In this document: in pieces, positions 11,557-23,154 of the stretch | Layout: the number at the start of each line of letters is the position of its first letter | How positions within the stretch are numbered: position 1 is the stretch's first letter | Assembly: GCA_051294375.1 (NCBI GenBank) | Contig: CM119264.1 | Coordinates: 19,971,590-20,035,589 of the forward strand | Direction: 5' to 3' | Length of the DNA stretch: 64,000 bases | Source of the DNA: Paraspadella gotoi | Taxonomy: Eukaryota > Chaetognatha | Notes under the pieces: model-generated | What the model was told of the DNA's origin: nothing | Database searches by the model: none | Seen by the model: the letters and a program-made list of their open reading frames with translations, nothing else | Program-made: the position numbers and the translations under genes

Positions 11557-11814
11557 AAAAAACTTTGGAATTATTTCCTGGAACAGGAAAAGAAGGAGAA
11601 AATATCCAATTAATAGGTATATACAGTAGTAAAACATCTGACAAACCACAGTGGTTTAAAGGTAATGACGAATTGTATCCAAACGAAAAATATCAATTTG
11701 AACAAAAAGATGAGGAATATCGTTTAATCATTAACGATGCAATTGCTGAAGATGAAGGCATTTACAGATTATTGCTTGAAAAAAAGGAGGTTTCAACAAA
11801 CCTGGTCATAAATG
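11557..11814 (+). CDS. Ig domain exon 1 of tandem-Ig giant protein
   Basis: First recognised exon of the giant gene. The acceptor follows TTTTATTTTAG and the donor is G|GTTAGT, with phase 1 on both sides. It encodes one I-set-like domain: TLELFPGTGKEGENIQL, C-strand PQWFKGNDEL, F-strand EDEGIYRLLLEKK. Both canonical disulfide cysteines are absent. The match to neighbours rests on the W, the D-E-G-I-Y motif and the exon phase. Intracellular muscle Ig domains often lack the disulfide. Upstream exons must exist but were not found in the window. Confidence 0.85.
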
Positions 11815-12387
11815 GTTAGTAATAAAAACTTCAAAACATTAAAATTTTCTAAATTTATCAGTGGAAATTATTTTATAATTTTTTAAATAAAAATGCTGAT
11901 AATAATTTCATGATGGTCAGATAATAGTTCTTGAAAACTGTAATAGTACATCTTTTTCTGCTGATTGTTATTTTTTTCACCGGTCAAGGCCAAGGGCTGT
12001 CTCCTTTTATACTTCATGGATTATATTCATTTAACTTTAAAGAACTTTTTTAGTATCAGGGCAAATTTTGGGCCTTGGTTGTGGACATTTGTGGCTAAGT
12101 CTTCTTGCTTATAATTTTTAAATTTAGTTGATTCAGTATTTCTAATTTTATGTTTGTTAGTTTTTCTGTGAGTTGGCTCTTAGGATATTTTTATTAGTCT
12201 TTCTATATTTTTAACTTTTGCTTTTTTGCGTTTTTGAATATCTCTATAATATGAGGAATATACTAAACTAATGTATAATTAAATTAAATACATTTGTTCC
12301 TTCCTAATTAATTTTTTTTCCATTGATAGTAGTAATTCTTCTATTCATGAAATAACTCATATAAAACATGTGTATTCTTATTTTCAG
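11815..12387 (+). other. Intron, no recognised insertion
   Basis: AT-rich spacer between Ig exons 1 and 2; the acceptor is TTATTTTCAG. No repeat known from elsewhere in the window was seen. Confidence 0.7.
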
Positions 12388-12654
12388 TACTTCCACTAAA
12401 AATAATTTCTCATTTACAAGATCTTCAAGTATATGTTATGGATACTGCAGTATTTGAATGTATTTTCAATAAGCAAAATATTAACCCTGAGTGGAAATTT
12501 GGTGATGAAAGATTATTACCAAATGATCGGATTAAAATTAGAAATAGGTTTTCTCGGCAACAACTAATTATAAATGAATGTAAAATTACAGATTCTGGGA
12601 ATTACTTATGTGATGTTGAGGGTATACTAACACAAGCGCAACTAACAGTAAAGG
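12388..12654 (+). CDS. Ig domain exon 2
   Basis: One I-set domain in one exon, phase 1/1. B-strand TAVFECIF, C-strand NPEWKFGDERL, F-strand DSGNYLCDVEG, and both cysteines are present. The opening VLPLKIISHLQDL follows the E-L-P-L pattern repeated through the chain. It probably forms part of the rod of an obscurin/titin-like sarcomeric protein. Confidence 0.9.
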
Positions 12655-13082
12655 GTATGTTATCCAAAAGTTTTAATATTTAATAAAAATTAATTAAGTA
12701 ATAAATATGTGATTTATATTATGTACTTATGTATATTAAAAATCTATAATTATTTGCAGTTTAACCTAGTTTTTTATCATTATTTAAATAATTATTCTTC
12801 AAATATTTTAATTTTAACTTAATTTAATTTAATTTAAACTTAATTTTTCTAATTTTTCAGGAGATATCTTAAATCTTTTAATTTAAAAAAAAATTATTTT
12901 TTAATTTCAAAAATAGAATTATAAATTTGATAATACTAATCATAATACTTTATTTTATATCTAGTATTTTTACATTTGCATTATAATAAGTATTTTTCCT
13001 CAAGCTTTATTAATAATAATTGGGTATTTATAAATTAGTCTTCTCTTGGCTATGCCTTAAAAAGAAACATTTTATTTTTTAG
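12655..13082 (+). other. Intron, no recognised insertion
   Basis: AT-rich intron of 428 bp with an A/T-simple middle part and no recognised repeat. Confidence 0.7.
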
Positions 13083-13352
13083 AATTACCATTAGAATTTA
13101 TACGATATTTACGAGATATCAGCATTATTGAAAGCGAAAGTGCGACTTTTACATGTGAGCTTTCAAGAAAAATGTCTGATGTTAGATGGTTAAAAAATGA
13201 TGAAGATTTAATGATAGATGGGGTAAAGATAATATCCGAGATTGATGGTAAAAAAATTAAATTAAGTTTGACTCATGCTCAGAAATCAGATGAAGCTAAA
13301 TATACATGCTTAGCTGAAGACAAAGAAACCTCTGCTTACTTGATAGTTGAAG
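13083..13352 (+). CDS. Ig domain exon 3
   Basis: One I-set domain, phase 1/1. ATFTCELS, VRWLKNDEDL and SDEAKYTCLAED give the two cysteines and the core tryptophan. It begins ELPLEFIRYLRDI. Only 91 bp of intron separates it from the next exon. Confidence 0.9.
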
Positions 13353-13443
13353 GTAAACATTTCATATTATTTTGGTAAACTAGAAAATTAACCCAAAAAT
13401 TGAGCTCAATTTCTACAAAAATAAATTTCTAATATTTTTCTAG

Positions 13444-13707
13444 AAGCACCATTGAATTTTACAAAGGAGTTAACTGATGTTATTGTCTTGGAAAATGAAA
13501 CAGCTAAATTTGAATGTGAAACAAATAAATCAGAATCAATAGCATGGTTTTTTGACAAGAATCCTATAACAAATGATGAGAAACATGTAATTAAAGATAT
13601 TGATATGCTTCATGAATTGTATATTAAATGCTGTGGATTCAATGATGAAGGAAGATATCGAGCGGTTATAGATGTTAAGCAAACCTCTGCTGCTCTGATA
13701 GTTCAAG
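13444..13707 (+). CDS. Ig domain exon 4
   Basis: One I-set domain, phase 1/1: AKFECETN, IAWFFDKNPI, NDEGRYRAVIDV. The F-strand cysteine is replaced (YRAVID), so the canonical disulfide cannot form, although an upstream CC pair is present. Confidence 0.88.
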
Positions 13708-13764
13708 GTTTGTTTTTCAAACATAAAATTTTAATGATAAAAATAAAATTTTAATTCTTTTCAG

Positions 13765-14031
13765 AGATGCCCTTAAAATTTTTGGAGCCATTAAATAATA
13801 TACATGCCAAGGAAACAGAGGATATTAGTTTTGAGTGTATTCTGAATAAAAATAGTCAAAATCCTAAATGGTCTAAGGATGGGATTCATATTCTTTCTTC
13901 AGAACGTCACGAAATAGTTGTAGATGATAACAGATGTTGTTTAAAAATAAACAATGTTTGTCTTGAGGATGAAGGAAATTATCGCTGTGTGGTTAGAAAT
14001 ATAAAATCAGAAGGAATACTTTATGTTGAAG
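13765..14031 (+). CDS. Ig domain exon 5
   Basis: One I-set domain, phase 1/1: ISFECILN, PKWSKDGIHI, EDEGNYRCVVRN. Both cysteines are present. The intron before it is only 57 bp, and the intron after it has grown to about 2 kb through a PLE insertion. Confidence 0.9.
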
Positions 14032-14459
14032 GTATTTTGTTTTATTTTTACCCATTGTTACCAATTTATATAACTTAATTAATTTACATTAAATTTTTCT
14101 TGTCAGCTGAAATAACTGTTAGGAAAGACATTTTAAAGAGAATATAAATTCCACTTCTTTCTCTTGCAATTTAAATTTATATACTACCGAACTTTAATTT
14201 TTCAATTTTTTTTAATATAAAGCTTCAAAAAATAGATATAACATTAAAAATAAACTGTTATGAATAAAATAAAATGAATAAAAGGATAAAATAAAATTGT
14301 AAAAATATTTATTTTGCGAAAAAGATGATCTCAAGATTTCAGAGACCAACCGCTATAAAGTTTGGAAAGGCCAGGTTTCTACTAAAGAGAGCAAATTAAA
14401 GATGGACTTTTTTTGGTTGGTCCAAGAAAATTTTTAAGTTGGTTATTTAGAGAAAGACA

Positions 14460-14469
14460 NNNNNNNNNN
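14460..14469. other. Assembly gap (10 N)
   Basis: Ten Ns. The sequence before the gap (AGAGAAAGACA) recurs at about 14690 after roughly 220 bp of foreign-looking, more GC-rich sequence, so the join around this gap is doubtful. Confidence 0.95.
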
Positions 14470-14734
14470 TCCATCGTTTTTGAAATTTTTTTTTTTTCTT
14501 CGCGGAGCGAATGGACTATTTACTATATTCTTTAACGTGGCTTTTCGAGCGGAGGCGAGGGTGGCGTCGTAATCGAAGCTAGCCACCACGTAAACGATTA
14601 CCAAAGTATCTCAAAGATTTCAAATACTATGTTTATTTAATTCTTAAACAGCTTAATTAAACGAAGCAAAAGTAAAGGATTTTAATTAGAGAAAGACAAA
14701 GTTTATTTGTTTATGTACAACGATTTATTTTTAC

Positions 14735-14777
14735 ATAGGACATGTTTCGGCTTTAAGTATAAGCCTTCATCAGCGTT
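14735..14777 (-). ncRNA. Hammerhead ribozyme motif, PLE P3 left end
   Basis: On the minus strand CTGATGA (14767-14773) and GAAAC (14744-14748) are joined by a perfect GGCTT/AAGCC stem II. Helix III is ACATGT and cleavage is expected after C at 14739. The core is intact. Confidence 0.78.
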
Positions 14778-15621
14778 TGATTAATCAGACAAATTTTTCT
14801 CTTAACATTGATTCAGAGAGAGAGAGAGAGATTGAGAGAGAGAGACAAAGAGAGAGAGAAAAGAGAGAGAGAGATAAAGCTTCCAACAAAGGTTGAGATA
14901 AGGACAGTGGTCAGATTGAGGACAGGTGAAGGTAAGGAGAGAGAAGAAAAGGAAAGTGGTTGAATTGTGAATGGTAAAAATTTGAAGAGACAGAGAGAGA
15001 GAAAATATTTACATTTTTGTAATGTACAACAAAGAATATAAGAATAATATAATATAATAATAATAATAATATAATAAAAATAATAATATAATAATAATAA
15101 TAATAATACAAGAATATAACTGAGAATATTTTTAACTAGTTTATTAATTAAGATTGAAATAAAGAGAAAGAGAAAAGAAGAATGTGTGGTTAGGGATAGC
15201 TAAGTTGTAGAATTAGAGAAATAAAGATAAAGAAAAAGCTCAAAATGAGCTGGCCCCCCCTGGCCTGGCAAAAGCAGGACGTTGATGATGTGATCGGGTC
15301 ATTGACTTGTCATGGGCTGAGAGGGTATTGTCATGGATCGAGATTTTCCAGGATCTGGTAACAAGCCGCCTGGAAAAATGTCCAATACCACTCTGATATC
15401 CCTCTGGCCTGATAAGCCATTGTTGTACATTACAAAAATGTAAATATTTTCTCTCTCTCTGTCTCTTCAAATTTTCACCATTTACATTTCAACCACTTTC
15501 CTCTTCTTCTCTCTCCTTACCTTCACCTGGCCTCCATCTGACCACTGTCCTTATCTCAACCTTTGTCGGAAGCTTTATCTCTCTCTCTCTTTTTCTCTCT
15601 TTCTCTGTCTCTCTCTCTCAA

Positions 15622-15652
<31 letters not shown>

Positions 15653-15683
15653 CAATGTTAAGAGAAAAATTTGTCTGATTAAT

Positions 15684-15728
15684 CAAACGCTGATAAAGGC
15701 TTATACATAAAGCAGAAACATGTCCTAT
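15684..15728 (+). ncRNA. Hammerhead motif with mutated core, PLE P3 right end
   Basis: This is the inverted counterpart of the motif at 14735. The first box reads CTGATAA in place of CTGATGA, and stem II is damaged next to GAAAC (15715-15719). ACATGTCC is retained. Loss of the conserved G predicts inactivity. Confidence 0.6.
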
Positions 15729-16051
15729 GTAAAATAAATAATCGTTGTACACAAACAAATAAACTTTGTCTTTCTCTAAATTTACAAAAACAACGAAAAG
15801 AAAGGAAATTAACATAAAGTTGGTTATTTTAAATTAGAAAATATGATTTTTCTTAAAATGACATTCTGTTAATTATTTAAATTAATTGTCTTTGAAAATA
15901 TCATTTTTTGAAAATTTTATACTAAACATTTTTCATTTGCATTTAATTTTAAATTTAAAACTTATTTAGTAATAACTTTATTTTTTTTACAAAATAGTTC
16001 AACATAAGTACCATAATTATTTACAAAATTTCTTACAAATATTCTTTCCAG

Positions 16052-16318
16052 AAATTCCGTTAGGTGTTATACTGCATTTGAAAAATAAAGAAATCACTGA
16101 AAAAGAAAGTACTAATTTTGAATGTGAATTTTCAAAACCAAATATTAAGGTTAAATGGATAAAAGATGGAAAAGAATTGCCAAAACATAGTAGATTTCTA
16201 AAATCCATTAATAATCAAAAACATACTCTTACCATCAATAATGCTGAGCTTGGAGATGCTGGTCAATATCAATGCGCAGCAGATGGAATTTCAACAGTCG
16301 CAGTTCTCAGAGTCAAAG
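16052..16318 (+). CDS. Ig domain exon 6
   Basis: One I-set domain, phase 1/1: TNFECEFS, VKWIKDGKEL, GDAGQYQCAADG. The cysteines and tryptophan are present. It begins EIPLGVILHLKN. Confidence 0.9.
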
Positions 16319-16475
16319 GTTTAAAATTCAGTCCAGAATCTAATTCTTTATAAGTTTATATAATATATTTGTTACATAAATATTAAAAATACTTTTTAAT
16401 TAAAAGTTATTTTTAAAATAAATACATAAATCTTAATTGAGAAAGAAAAGTTAATGTTTTTTTAAATAAATACAG

Positions 16476-16748
16476 AATTACCTGCTGTTTTTCGAAAGTC
16501 ACTAAAAGATATAACCTGTATGGAAAATGAAACTGCAGTGTTTACGTGTGAAGTCTCGCACACAAACGATCAAATCAAATGGCTTAAACATGGTTTTGAA
16601 ATAAGTACCGTATCAAACAAAAGATTTCTACCAATCATTGAAGGTTATACTTTAAAGCTTATTATAAAAGATACGAAATTAGATGATCACGGTGAATTTA
16701 CTTGTGTAATTGGTGAAAGAAAAACATCTGCAATTCTTTTTGTTGAAG
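16476..16748 (+). CDS. Ig domain exon 7
   Basis: One I-set domain, phase 1/1: AVFTCEVS, IKWLKHGFEI, DDHGEFTCVIGE. The closing KTSAILFVEG is the G-strand consensus of the chain (T-S-A-x-L-x-V). Confidence 0.9.
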
Positions 16749-16857
16749 GTGAGCCTTAAAAAGTTAGAATTTTGTACATGGTGTTGAATCAGATGTTTAG
16801 TTTTTTTTTTTAATTATATTTAAAATGCTGTGTTACTTTTTTATTCTTAAAAAATAG

Positions 16858-17124
16858 AACTACCCTTAGAATTTTTGAGTCCATTGCGAGACCAAAGAGT
16901 AAAAGAAAAAGAGAATGCAAAATTTGTTTGTATAGCTTCAAAGTCCAATTTACGGGGTAAATGGAAGAAAGATGGTGAAGAACTAGTGATATCAGATAAA
17001 TTTTTAATTCAAAATAAAGATGATATTTACTCAATGATAATTAACGATGTTACATTAGAAGATGAAGGAATATATTCTTGTTATCTATTAAATAAAAAGA
17101 CTTCTGCAAATCTTCGTGTAAAAG
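16858..17124 (+). CDS. Ig domain exon 8
   Basis: One I-set domain, phase 1/1: AKFVCIAS, GKWKKDGEEL, EDEGIYSCYLLN, KTSANLRVKG. All core residues are present. Confidence 0.9.
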
Positions 17125-17237
17125 GTAATAAATTTGATAACCAAATCCTTAATTAAAATATTAATTCGAAAAAATATGAACATGAATTAGAAATATTTTT
17201 TTTTAATAGAGAATTGCTCTGATTTTTTTTTAAACAG

Positions 17238-17504
17238 AATTACCATGTGATGTAATACAACCTTTGAACAATCAAGAAGTGTTGGAAAATGAAAAGGCAC
17301 TCTTTCAATGTGCTTTTAATAAAAATAACTTAAGATCAAAGTGGAGACGAAACAACAGAGAAATTAGCAACTCAGAAAAATATGTTATGCGGATTGATGG
17401 AGAAAAACATTTCCTGGAAATTTTAAATACAGAGAAAAAAGATGAAGCTGAGTATGCATGCGAAGCAGATGGGGTTATTACCAAAGCAAAGCTATTTGTA
17501 AAAG
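17238..17504 (+). CDS. Ig domain exon 9
   Basis: One I-set domain, phase 1/1: ALFQCAFN, SKWRRNNREI, KDEAEYACEADG. Both cysteines are present. It opens ELPCDVIQPLNN with an extra cysteine in the A strand. Confidence 0.9.
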
Positions 17505-17706
17505 GTAAAAAGTAAAATAAGGATTATTATCATGTTTGTATTTACAGTTGTAATCCAAAAATTTGACAACTCAGCCAGACCTTAAAGGCTGCTGAAATTT
17601 GTTTCACATCTAATAACTATATAACATTAAGGAAAACCAAAGTAGCAAGCTGCACAAAGGGTTGATCATGAGAGAAAAAAAATAAAATTGCAAATAAATA
17701 AATAAA

Positions 17707-17740
<34 letters not shown>

Positions 17741-17823
17741 TGATAAAGAAATTTTCGAGCTACATAAATTGTTGGAAGCAAATAACTCAAGGGCATATGT
17801 AATTTTGAGCAAGTGGTGTATAA

Positions 17824-18421
17824 TAAGGCGTAGTGAAAGTTACATACAAAAATTCTAAAAGTCAATTATGAACAACATACCATCAGTGAACATTAATTTA
17901 TAAAAAAAAATTATTTTGTTTTTTAATTTTCACAGTAGGCTATATTTATATATATAAAATCGAAAAATTTCAAAATAGGCTTTTCTTAATTTTGATTGCA
18001 GATTTGAATTCCTCGTCAAAAGTTGATAAAAGAAAATATAAATCATTTTTATAAATTCTTTCATTAAGTGGGTTAAAAATTAAAAAAACTATATTTAATA
18101 TATAAAAAATTAATTTTCAGCTTAAAATATAGCTTTTTCTAATTTTTGACCCACTTAATGAAGGAATTTTTCAAAAAGAGTTATATTTCTTTTTATCAAC
18201 TTTTTATGACGAATCCAAATCTGCAAAAAAATCTTAGAAAAAACTGTTTTGAAATTTTAACATTTATTGGTTTAGTACTAGTATAAATATGGCCTACTGC
18301 GTAAATTGTAAAATTTATTATAAATTTATAAATTACATAAATGTTCATTAGTATAATGTTGTTCGTTCCTCACTTTTAGAATTTTAATTAAAGTTAAATT
18401 TAGAAATTTTACTACGCCTTA
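17824..18421. mobile_element. hAT-like foldback miniature element, TAAGGCG family, copy 2
   Basis: The ends TAAGGCGTAGTGAAAGTT and ACTACGCCTTA are flanked by a perfect 8 bp duplication GTGTATAA (17816-17823 and 18422-18429). It is nearly identical to 6998-7577, so the two moved recently relative to other repeats here. It is a non-coding palindrome of 598 bp. Confidence 0.87.
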
Positions 18422-18520
18422 GTGTATAATGAATAACTTTTTTTAAAGGATAATTGAAATTAAAATTATCGCGTTAAATCATTGAGACTTATATAAGGTT
18501 AATATTGTTTTTTACCACAG

Positions 18521-18787
18521 AGCTGCCAATAAATGTTTTGACCGAGCTACAAGATCTAACTCTGATGGAAGGAGCTACCGGAATGTTTGAATGTGAATTT
18601 TCAAAGCCAGACCTTAATGTCGTGTGGCTTAGAAATAATCAAAATATTCCAAAGTCATATAAGTTTTTATCACGAAATGATGGAAAAACATATCGTCTGC
18701 AAATAAAAGATGTAGTTGCTGAAGATGCGGGAAATATAACTTGTAGTATTGGAGATGTAACGACTACGGCTCAACTAATAGTCAAAG
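18521..18787 (+). CDS. Ig domain exon 10
   Basis: One I-set domain, phase 1/1: GMFECEFS, VVWLRNNQNI, EDAGNITCSIGD. Cysteines are present. The tyrosine of the usual Y-x-C motif is replaced (NITC). Confidence 0.9.
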
Positions 18788-19089
18788 GTAAAATAGGTTA
18801 TTTTGTTTTCATTTCTGTTTCTATTATGTAATACCTTCCTTTTTGAAACTGAAAAATCGCCTTTCTAAAATGATTTTACTTAGTTGCTGTGTTTGTCATA
18901 TTATACTATTTTTTTAAAAATTGGCCAATCCTTTTTAAAGTATTTTTAAGTTTAACGAAAAAACGAAAGTTTTTATTGACTTTGACAACGATTAATGATA
19001 AATAAATCGTTGAAAAAGTCAATAAGACCAAAGCGACCTTTTTATCCAGAACGCTCCATTTTATCTTAAATTCGGAATTAGCTTGATTC

Positions 19090-19280
19090 TCTTAATTAGA
19101 GGTTAGGGTTAGGGATTAGGCTAAGATTTAGGTGAATGATTAAGATTAGGGACTTGGTTTGTAATTAGGGTTAGGGATTTAGGTTAGGGACTAGTATTTA
19201 GGGTTATAGGTCAGGGTTAGAAAATAGGGATAAGCGTTTTGGGTTAGAATTCAGGAGTAGGCGATTCGAAAGGGCTTAGG
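19090..19280 (+). repeat. Interstitial TTAGGG-like stretch
   Basis: Degenerate GGTTAGGG/GGATTAGG/TTTAGGG units inside the intron before exon 11. Related stretches occur at 42905-43000 (inside a miniature element), 51119-51300 and 58785-58960. They are too degenerate and too repeated in introns to be a telomere. Confidence 0.6.
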
Positions 19281-19506
19281 GATTATAATTAAAATTAAAT
19301 CTGGGAAGAACAAACATAAAGGGGCACGCGGAAAAGAGAGCCATACAATTTTTTCATCTACCTTATTTAAATATCGTTTTATACCCAAAGACCATGCGTA
19401 TTTTTAAAAGTTTGAAAAATTTGACGTAAATATTTTTCCCACAGCATTTTTCACGCTGAAAATTACTGTAATTTTAGGAATTTATAGTTTTGGCTGTTAT
19501 GTTTAG

Positions 19507-19776
19507 AACCACCTATCGCTGTTATCAAGAAAATGCGAGATGTGAGAGTTGTTGAAAAAGAGACGGCCACCTTTAGTTGCTCCGTAACCAGATCCAATGG
19601 AAATATTCAATGGCTTAAAGATGGAAAAGTTTTTTTCTGTGATGATGAAAAATATAGTCAAAATATTAAAAATCAAGTTATTAATTTAATGATACGCGAT
19701 ACAAATATGGAAGATGAGGCAGATTATACATTAATCTGTGATGATGCTAACAGTACAGCCCATTTATATGTTGAAG
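19507..19776 (+). CDS. Ig domain exon 11
   Basis: One I-set domain, phase 1/1: ATFSCSVT, IQWLKDGKVF, EDEADYTLICDD. The F-strand cysteine is shifted by two residues relative to the consensus. It opens EPPIAVIKKMRDV. Confidence 0.88.
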
Positions 19777-20247
19777 GTGAGTATTCAGATATTCATAGTT
19801 TATATTAAACCGATTTAAGATATATGTTTTTTGATAAAATTTGTTCAAGTGATCGTTTTGGCAAGAATTGTAGTTTAAATTTTATTTATTTTTGGTTTTA
19901 ATTTAAGAAAAATGACCCATTTATTTTTTGTTTTTGTTAAAGAAAATACGATGTTTCACGACTTAAAGATTAAGGCATAATAAAAGTTACAGATCAAAAT
20001 TCGTAAAGTTGATCCTAAATAGTACTTTTGACTTTTGTACAAATCAAATAGGTTCTACATATAAACAGAAATAAAAATATGCAAGTTATAAGTTATTCAT
20101 TGTTTGGTACTATCCCATATTATGAATATGTTTTTGATGAATTGTTCTTCTTACATCATTTTGCGCTATTTGTCAAGAGCGCCCTATTCCTGTTCCTAAT
20201 CGCAAATATTTAACCCTAAATAATAAAATCGTAATATTTTTTTTCAG
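19777..20247 (+). other. Intron; short TAAGGC-like fragment
   Basis: Mostly unremarkable AT-rich sequence. At about 19973-20020 a TAAGGCATAATAAAAGTTAC stretch resembles the end of the TAAGGCG miniature family, but no partner end was found. Confidence 0.4.
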
Positions 20248-20514
20248 AATTACCTACAGAATTGATAAATTCTTTAAAGGATTTAGAGGTATTTGAAAAA
20301 GACAATGCGACATTTGAATGTGAAGTAGATAAAATTGGGCTTGATTCTAAATGGATGAAAGATGGAACAGTCATATCACCTAATAAAAAGTATAGCCAAG
20401 AGGTATTAGAAAAAAAGCATAGACTAAAAATCAATGATTGTGAATTGGATGACGAAGGTTATTACACATGTGTTTTAGGAGAGAGAAAAACTTCTGCATC
20501 ATTACATGTTAAAG
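20248..20514 (+). CDS. Ig domain exon 12
   Basis: One I-set domain, phase 1/1: ATFECEVD, SKWMKDGTVI, DDEGYYTCVLGE, KTSASLHVKG. A textbook member of the chain. Confidence 0.9.
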
Positions 20515-20654
20515 GTAAAAATCAGAGATTATATGAACCAAAAATTTGGCTAATTTGATTATTTTATTTAAATATTTTAATTTTAAAACTAAACATTATC
20601 ATAGTTATTTTTATAATAGTACTTCTAAACTTAAGCGCAAAGCATTATTTTCAG

Positions 20655-21188
20655 AGAATCCCATAGAATTTATTACCCCCTTAGCTGATCAATTTGTAGT
20701 TGAAGGGCAATGCGCAAGATTTAATTGTGTAACTTCACTGCCAGCTGTAGCACGTTGGAAGAAAAATGAAACAATTATAATACCAAACAACCGCTTCATT
20801 TTTAGTTCTCAAGAAACTATTCATTCATTATCAATTAAAGATACTAAACTAGAGGATGAGTCTAATTACTCTTGTGAAATTAAAGACAAAAAAAGTTATG
20901 CAAACTTAAAAATAAAAGAAATTTCTCTTGAAATAACTGAAACTCTCCAAGATCAATATGTTAAAGAACTACAAACCGCCATATTTACTTGCAATATATC
21001 TAAGCTTTCTGAAAATTACCAATGGTTTAAAGAAGATAGAGAAATAAAAAAATATGATGCTCGCTATAAAATGTCCATTCAAGGGAGAAAATTAATATTA
21101 AAAATAATTGATGCTGAACTCAATGATGCGACTGAATATAAGTGCCAAATTGGTGATAAGTTTTCTAAAGCTAAACTACATGTCGAAG
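20655..21188 (+). CDS. Ig domain exon 13, two domains
   Basis: Two complete I-set domains in one exon of 534 bp, about twice the usual length; phase 1/1. Domain a: ARFNCVTS, ARWKKNETII, EDESNYSCEIKD. Domain b: AIFTCNIS, YQWFKEDREI, NDATEYKCQIGD. The junction YANLKIKEISLEITETL has no linker. This looks like an ancestral intron loss between two one-domain exons. Confidence 0.9.
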
Positions 21189-21922
21189 GTTTGTTTCCGA
21201 TAAGTTGCTGGAAATTACTGTATTATTTAGCGGCAGCCCAAAAAGCCGGTTACTAACTCTCTCTCTTTTCTCTCTTTTGTACACCATTTGTCTCTCTGTC
21301 TCTTGATATATACAACGTATTCTCTCAAAAGTCTTAACATTTTATTTTATTTGTTAATATAATTTTTATGGTGCCTCTACAAACTGGCGTTTGTGAAGAC
21401 ACCAAACTGAAAAATTATAATAAACTAAAAAAAAGAAGAAAAAAAAACAAAACATAATGTCACACCCTCTTTTGCGTGATTGTCATTTACTGAACTAAAC
21501 AGTTTTACAAATAATCTTTAGAAAAAGGATGAAAATTGGAAAAGTGAGCAGCTTATGAGTGTATAACAGAAACAATTTTTTATTCAAATATTTCGACTTT
21601 TTTGCAAAGTCATCATCAGTCATTAGCAAATAGGTCGAAATATTTGGGAAAAAATGTTACACTTTGATTTTTTCAATTATGAACATATTCTCATATATTT
21701 TATCAATTCTGGTGCTTTCAATGACTTTAATAAAATAAAGTCTGTGAAGTTTCAAATGCGCTTTGTAACTTTAGCCCTGCCGACTTGAAAATAAAGAAAA
21801 ATAGCAAGAACAAAATATCGTTAAGATTTTTTTTCAAAGGTATCTTAGCCAACTTTTGATTTTTTTCTTTTTTAACCTAGATTTAATTTTATTAATTAAA
21901 AATATTTTTTTATTTTTAATAG
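21189..21922 (+). other. Intron with CT-rich tract and hammerhead-like motif
   Basis: It holds a CT-rich stretch at 21255-21305 and the hammerhead-like sequence described separately at 21585-21630. No PLE terminus could be delimited. Confidence 0.5.
21585..21630 (-). ncRNA. Hammerhead-like motif, degenerate
   Basis: The minus strand reads CTGATGA (21613-21619), GACTTT, loop, AAAGTC, GAAA (21591-21594), then TATTTG. The core boxes and stem II are good, but helix III lacks the ACATGT form and the UH cleavage site is unclear. It is probably an old PLE terminus. Confidence 0.45.
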
Positions 21923-22201
21923 AAATTCCCCCACAAATCATTCGCGAATTACATGATGTTAGAGTAAATGAGCATGAAACAGCCACTTTTAGATGTGAGA
22001 TCAGTAAAATCCCAAAAGATCCACAAATAGTTTGGCATTTGAATGGACGAGCTATTTCGAATGAGACCGACAAAAGGTGTATCTCCTCCATAGAAGGGAA
22101 GAGATTGATAATGAATCTTAAAGACGTTAAAGTGGAGGATGGAGGAAAAGTTATGGTTATGATTGGAAAGATTTCGACTGAAGCAAAACTTACAGTAGAA
22201 G
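21923..22201 (+). CDS. Ig domain exon 14
   Basis: One I-set domain, phase 1/1: ATFRCEIS, IVWHLNGRAI, EDGGKVMVMIGK. The F-strand Y-x-C is replaced by V-M-V, so no canonical disulfide forms. It opens EIPPQIIRELHDVRV. Confidence 0.88.
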
Positions 22202-22504
22202 GTAAGTTTACTCCAGTTTATTGTATCAACATTTCAATAGCTTTATATGACAATATATATATTTTTTAATTTTTGGCAAGTCTATTTGTTATCTGATTTT
22301 ATACGTTTATCTTTTTTTTTGCAATTAAAATGAATCATAGTATATAATCAATTAATTTGGGCACATTCAATGAGTATGGTTATTTATTTTTCTGCAGTGA
22401 CAAAAAATTTCCTTAATTAAACTACTACTAGTTTTTTAATTGTTTCTATGTATAATTGTTAATTTTTAGTCATGTATTACTATTAATCATGAATTTTTTT
22501 TTTT

Positions 22505-22740
22505 CAAAATTAGAATTTTTAAAAACGGATTCAGGTAGAGATTAAAAAAATTAATAAAAAATATTACTACAAGATTTCCAAATTTTTATGTTTTATTGAG
22601 TAAAATAAGCAAAAACTATAAAAATTATGCTACAATGATCATCGAAATATTGAAAAACGCATTTTACTTTGTTTAGTCAACTTTTATGGGCTATCTAAAT
22701 CCGTTCTTAAAAAATAGAATTTAAAAAAAAAAATTTCATT
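22505..22740. repeat. Small foldback repeat
   Basis: AACGGATT near the left end is mirrored by AATCCGTT near the right, with further inverted matches around them, giving a loose 230 bp palindrome. No target duplication was identified. Confidence 0.35.
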
Positions 22741-23154
22741 GCCTATGGCTATGCATTGATAAATGTTTAAATGCTTTAATGAAATTGGTACAACCAATAT
22801 AAAAATTATCCATTCATTTAATGTTATACTGTGCTTCACTAGTTAAAAAAGTGATAATAAATATTGATTAAGTATATGATGGACAAACGAATTTTATATT
22901 ACAGAACTCTTAATGATAAAAAGTGATAAATTTTAGCCCACCTCAATGCATACAATAGACTCGATTCTCGGACTCACTTTGTTGATCTGGAGGAGTACTT
23001 CCAATATATAATTAATAAGTAAACCTTAGAATATCTCAGGACATCGAATTATAAATAAATATATATATGTCTGCCAATTCTCCTTAACTTTAATTATATA
23101 CCTAAGATTGGATGGATTAATGTAGTTAAAATTTTATATTTAGATTGGTAACTT

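Larger units (their letters stand above)
14449..15816. mobile_element. Penelope-like element P3 with inverted ends, 13 bp target duplication
   Basis: Flanked by AAGTTGGTTATTT (14436-14448 and 15817-15829). The ends are inverted copies (about 14683-15110 and 15425-15790), each with a hammerhead motif, CT/GA tracts and the GGACAGTGGTCAGAT block. The core 15240-15420 is a PLE tail remnant opening AGCTGGCCCCCCC. The right end has the family tail ACAACGAAAAGAAAGG. There is no protein coding capacity. A 10-N gap lies in its left end. Confidence 0.8.

Noticed and set aside
19090-19280. Telomere or chromosome end
   Set aside because: The units are degenerate and lie between coding exons of one gene.
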